Source: Deltaproteobacteria bacterium
GTDB taxonomy: Bacteria; Desulfobacterota; DSM-4660; Desulfatiglandales; HGW-15
DNA: 6,694 bases
Assembly (NCBI GenBank): GCA_020342025.1
Contig: CP070840.1
Location: forward strand, 932,306 to 938,999
Direction of reading: 5' to 3'
Within the stretch, counting starts at the first letter, position 1, and every line of letters starts with the position of its first letter. Made by a program: the position numbers and the translations under genes. The notes under the pieces were generated by a model that was not told the origin of the DNA, ran no database searches, and saw only the letters and a program-made list of their open reading frames with translations. Shown piece after piece: positions 6,229 to 6,694 of this stretch.

Positions 6229-6392
6229 GAGGCTGATGGAAAAGGTTCAGATGCAAGGCTTGCGAAATCCCGAGGAATGAGGCGTACATAGAAGTACGCC
6301 GCAGTGACGAGGGATGAGGGTAACGCAGCCCTTCGACTTTGCTCAGGGCCGTGAGCCTGCCGAACGGCAGATGGGCGTTTTCCGACAGCCTC
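6229..6392. repeat. 164-bp MITE-like element with imperfect terminal inverted repeats
   Basis: GAGGCTGATGGAAAA (6229-6243) and TTTTCCGACAGCCTC (6378-6392) are inverted repeats matching at 13 of 15 positions. Inside is a strong hairpin, GGCGTAC (6281-6287) and GTACGCC (6294-6300), around a 6-base loop. The element has no open frame of note and no transposase, as expected for a non-autonomous repeat. It fills most of the 245-base gap between the double hdrA and hdrC. The core wording resembles an interspersed repeat that I recall from Desulfobacterota-type genomes; copies elsewhere cannot be checked here. A partial repeat of the end (CTGTCGAAGAA, 6207-6217) lies just outside on the left. Confidence 0.65.
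6329..6367. repeat. Small nested repeat (TTCGAC...GCTCAGG...GAGCCTG...CGAA type)
   Basis: This 39-base stretch inside the larger element has the form of the widespread TTCGAC-GCTCAGG / GAGCCTG-CGAA intergenic repeat: TTCG (6332-6335) pairs with CGAA (6361-6364) and GCTC (6341-6344) with GAGC (6353-6356). It is flanked by direct repeats GCAG (6325-6328 and 6367-6370, the second sharing one base with the stretch), which fits insertion into the larger element with a short target duplication. The insertion reading is inference. Confidence 0.45.
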
Positions 6393-6404
6393 AAAAGAAC
6401 TTTA

Positions 6405-6420
6405 ATCCTGTTATCCTGTC
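6405..6420. repeat. Tandem ATCCTGTY 8-mer pair
   Basis: ATCCTGTT (6405-6412) is followed directly by ATCCTGTC (6413-6420). It is a short tandem repeat between the MITE-like element and the hdrC ribosome binding site. No promoter elements with convincing spacing are seen here. Confidence 0.45.
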
Positions 6421-6432
6421 TACGAAGTTCAA

Positions 6433-6437
6433 GGGGG
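6433..6437 (+). promoter_or_regulatory. Purine-rich ribosome binding site of hdrC
   Basis: AAGGGGG ends at 6437, nine bases before the ATG at 6447 and twelve before a second in-frame ATG at 6450. The spacing favours the first ATG. It differs from the GGAGG with six-base spacing used by the three preceding starts. Confidence 0.5.
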
Positions 6438-6446
6438 TAAAACACA

Positions 6447-6694
6447 ATGATGGAACAAAGTGTTGATGTGATGAGTCAGCCTCATGAGGCCCGTTCCGCT
6501 CACCTCATGGCAGAGGTCCAGGAGAAGGTCCAGGCCTGCATGCAATGTGGGACTTGCAGCGGCTCTTGTGCCAATTCCTTTGCCATGGACCTCACGCCAC
6601 GTCAGTTGTGGCGGCTTGCCCAGCTTGGGGAGAAGGAAGAGATCTTCAACAGCACGACCTTCTATCTCTGCTCCGCCTGTTATTACTGCACACT
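6447..6694 (+). CDS. hdrC: HdrC-family [4Fe-4S] subunit, N-terminal part (3' end outside window)
   Basis: The first 82 residues of an HdrC-type protein are present; family members are usually about 180-200 residues. HdrC is a small ferredoxin-like subunit with two [4Fe-4S] clusters that passes electrons from HdrA to the catalytic HdrB. The N-terminal tail (about 1-28) is followed by CMQCGTCSGSC (Cys31/34/37/41), which begins cluster 1, then the family signature MDLTPRQLWRLAQLG (47-61) and FYLCSACYYCT (Cys75/78/81), where the second cluster motif starts as the window ends. No transmembrane segment is seen, so it resembles the soluble HdrC. It follows the double hdrA by 245 bases, mostly repeat DNA, and probably belongs to the same operon. 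An hdrB gene would be expected just downstream. A longer HdrC fusion cannot be excluded because the 3' part is missing. Confidence 0.92.
   Translation, partial: MMEQSVDVMSQPHEARSAHLMAEVQEKVQACMQCGTCSGSCANSFAMDLTPRQLWRLAQLGEKEEIFNSTTFYLCSACYYCT

Noticed and set aside
1..6694. Selenocysteine positions, as found in some HdrA and MvhD relatives
   Set aside because: All expected positions in the cysteine motifs are Cys codons, and no in-frame TGA interrupts any gene.
1..6694. Qmo (quinone-interacting oxidoreductase) operon
   Set aside because: MvhD is a separate gene here and not fused to an HdrA, an FrhB-like subunit is present, and no membrane QmoC-like segment is seen in the visible HdrC part.

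Overview
The window is a stretch of a bacterial operon for a heterodisulfide-reductase-like (Hdr) electron-transfer complex, and both edges cut through genes. Every gene is on the + strand. The order is: the C-terminal part of a first HdrA (1-759); an MvhD-type [2Fe-2S] subunit (985-1407); an FrhB/FdhB-type iron-sulfur oxidoreductase subunit (1524-2669); a very large double HdrA with a response-regulator receiver domain inside it (2773-6201); and the start of an HdrC (6447-6694). Gene content and the style of the intergenic DNA suggest an anaerobic Desulfobacterota-type organism (sulfate reducer or syntroph). This is inference, because no taxonomic marker is present.

In known Hdr systems, HdrA carries the bifurcating FAD and several [4Fe-4S] clusters. 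MvhD passes electrons from an input module to HdrA, and HdrBC reduces a disulfide-type acceptor. No hydrogenase large or small subunit is seen here, so the FrhB/FdhB-like protein is the best candidate for the input (or second output) module. The acceptor reduced through HdrC cannot be told from the sequence, and hdrB is not in the window.

The most unusual object is the 1142-residue HdrA. Two HdrA modules are joined head to tail in one chain. The first lacks the usual N-terminal cysteine domain and the C-terminal ferredoxin; the second has both but lacks the inserted ferredoxin. Between the inserted ferredoxin of the first module and the rest of its FAD domain sits a complete CheY/NtrC-type receiver domain. 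Its acidic pair, phospho-acceptor Asp, Thr, Tyr and Lys all have the spacing of an active receiver. This suggests that a two-component phosphorelay could act directly on the electron-transfer enzyme rather than on transcription.

The gaps between genes are not plain. The three internal gaps carry degenerate 7-base periodic repeats, whose left and right arms are partly complementary and end just before strong GGAGG ribosome binding sites. The gap at 760-984 also holds a 75-base palindromic element. The gap at 6202-6446 is mostly a 164-base MITE-like element with imperfect terminal inverted repeats and what looks like a second small repeat nested in it.
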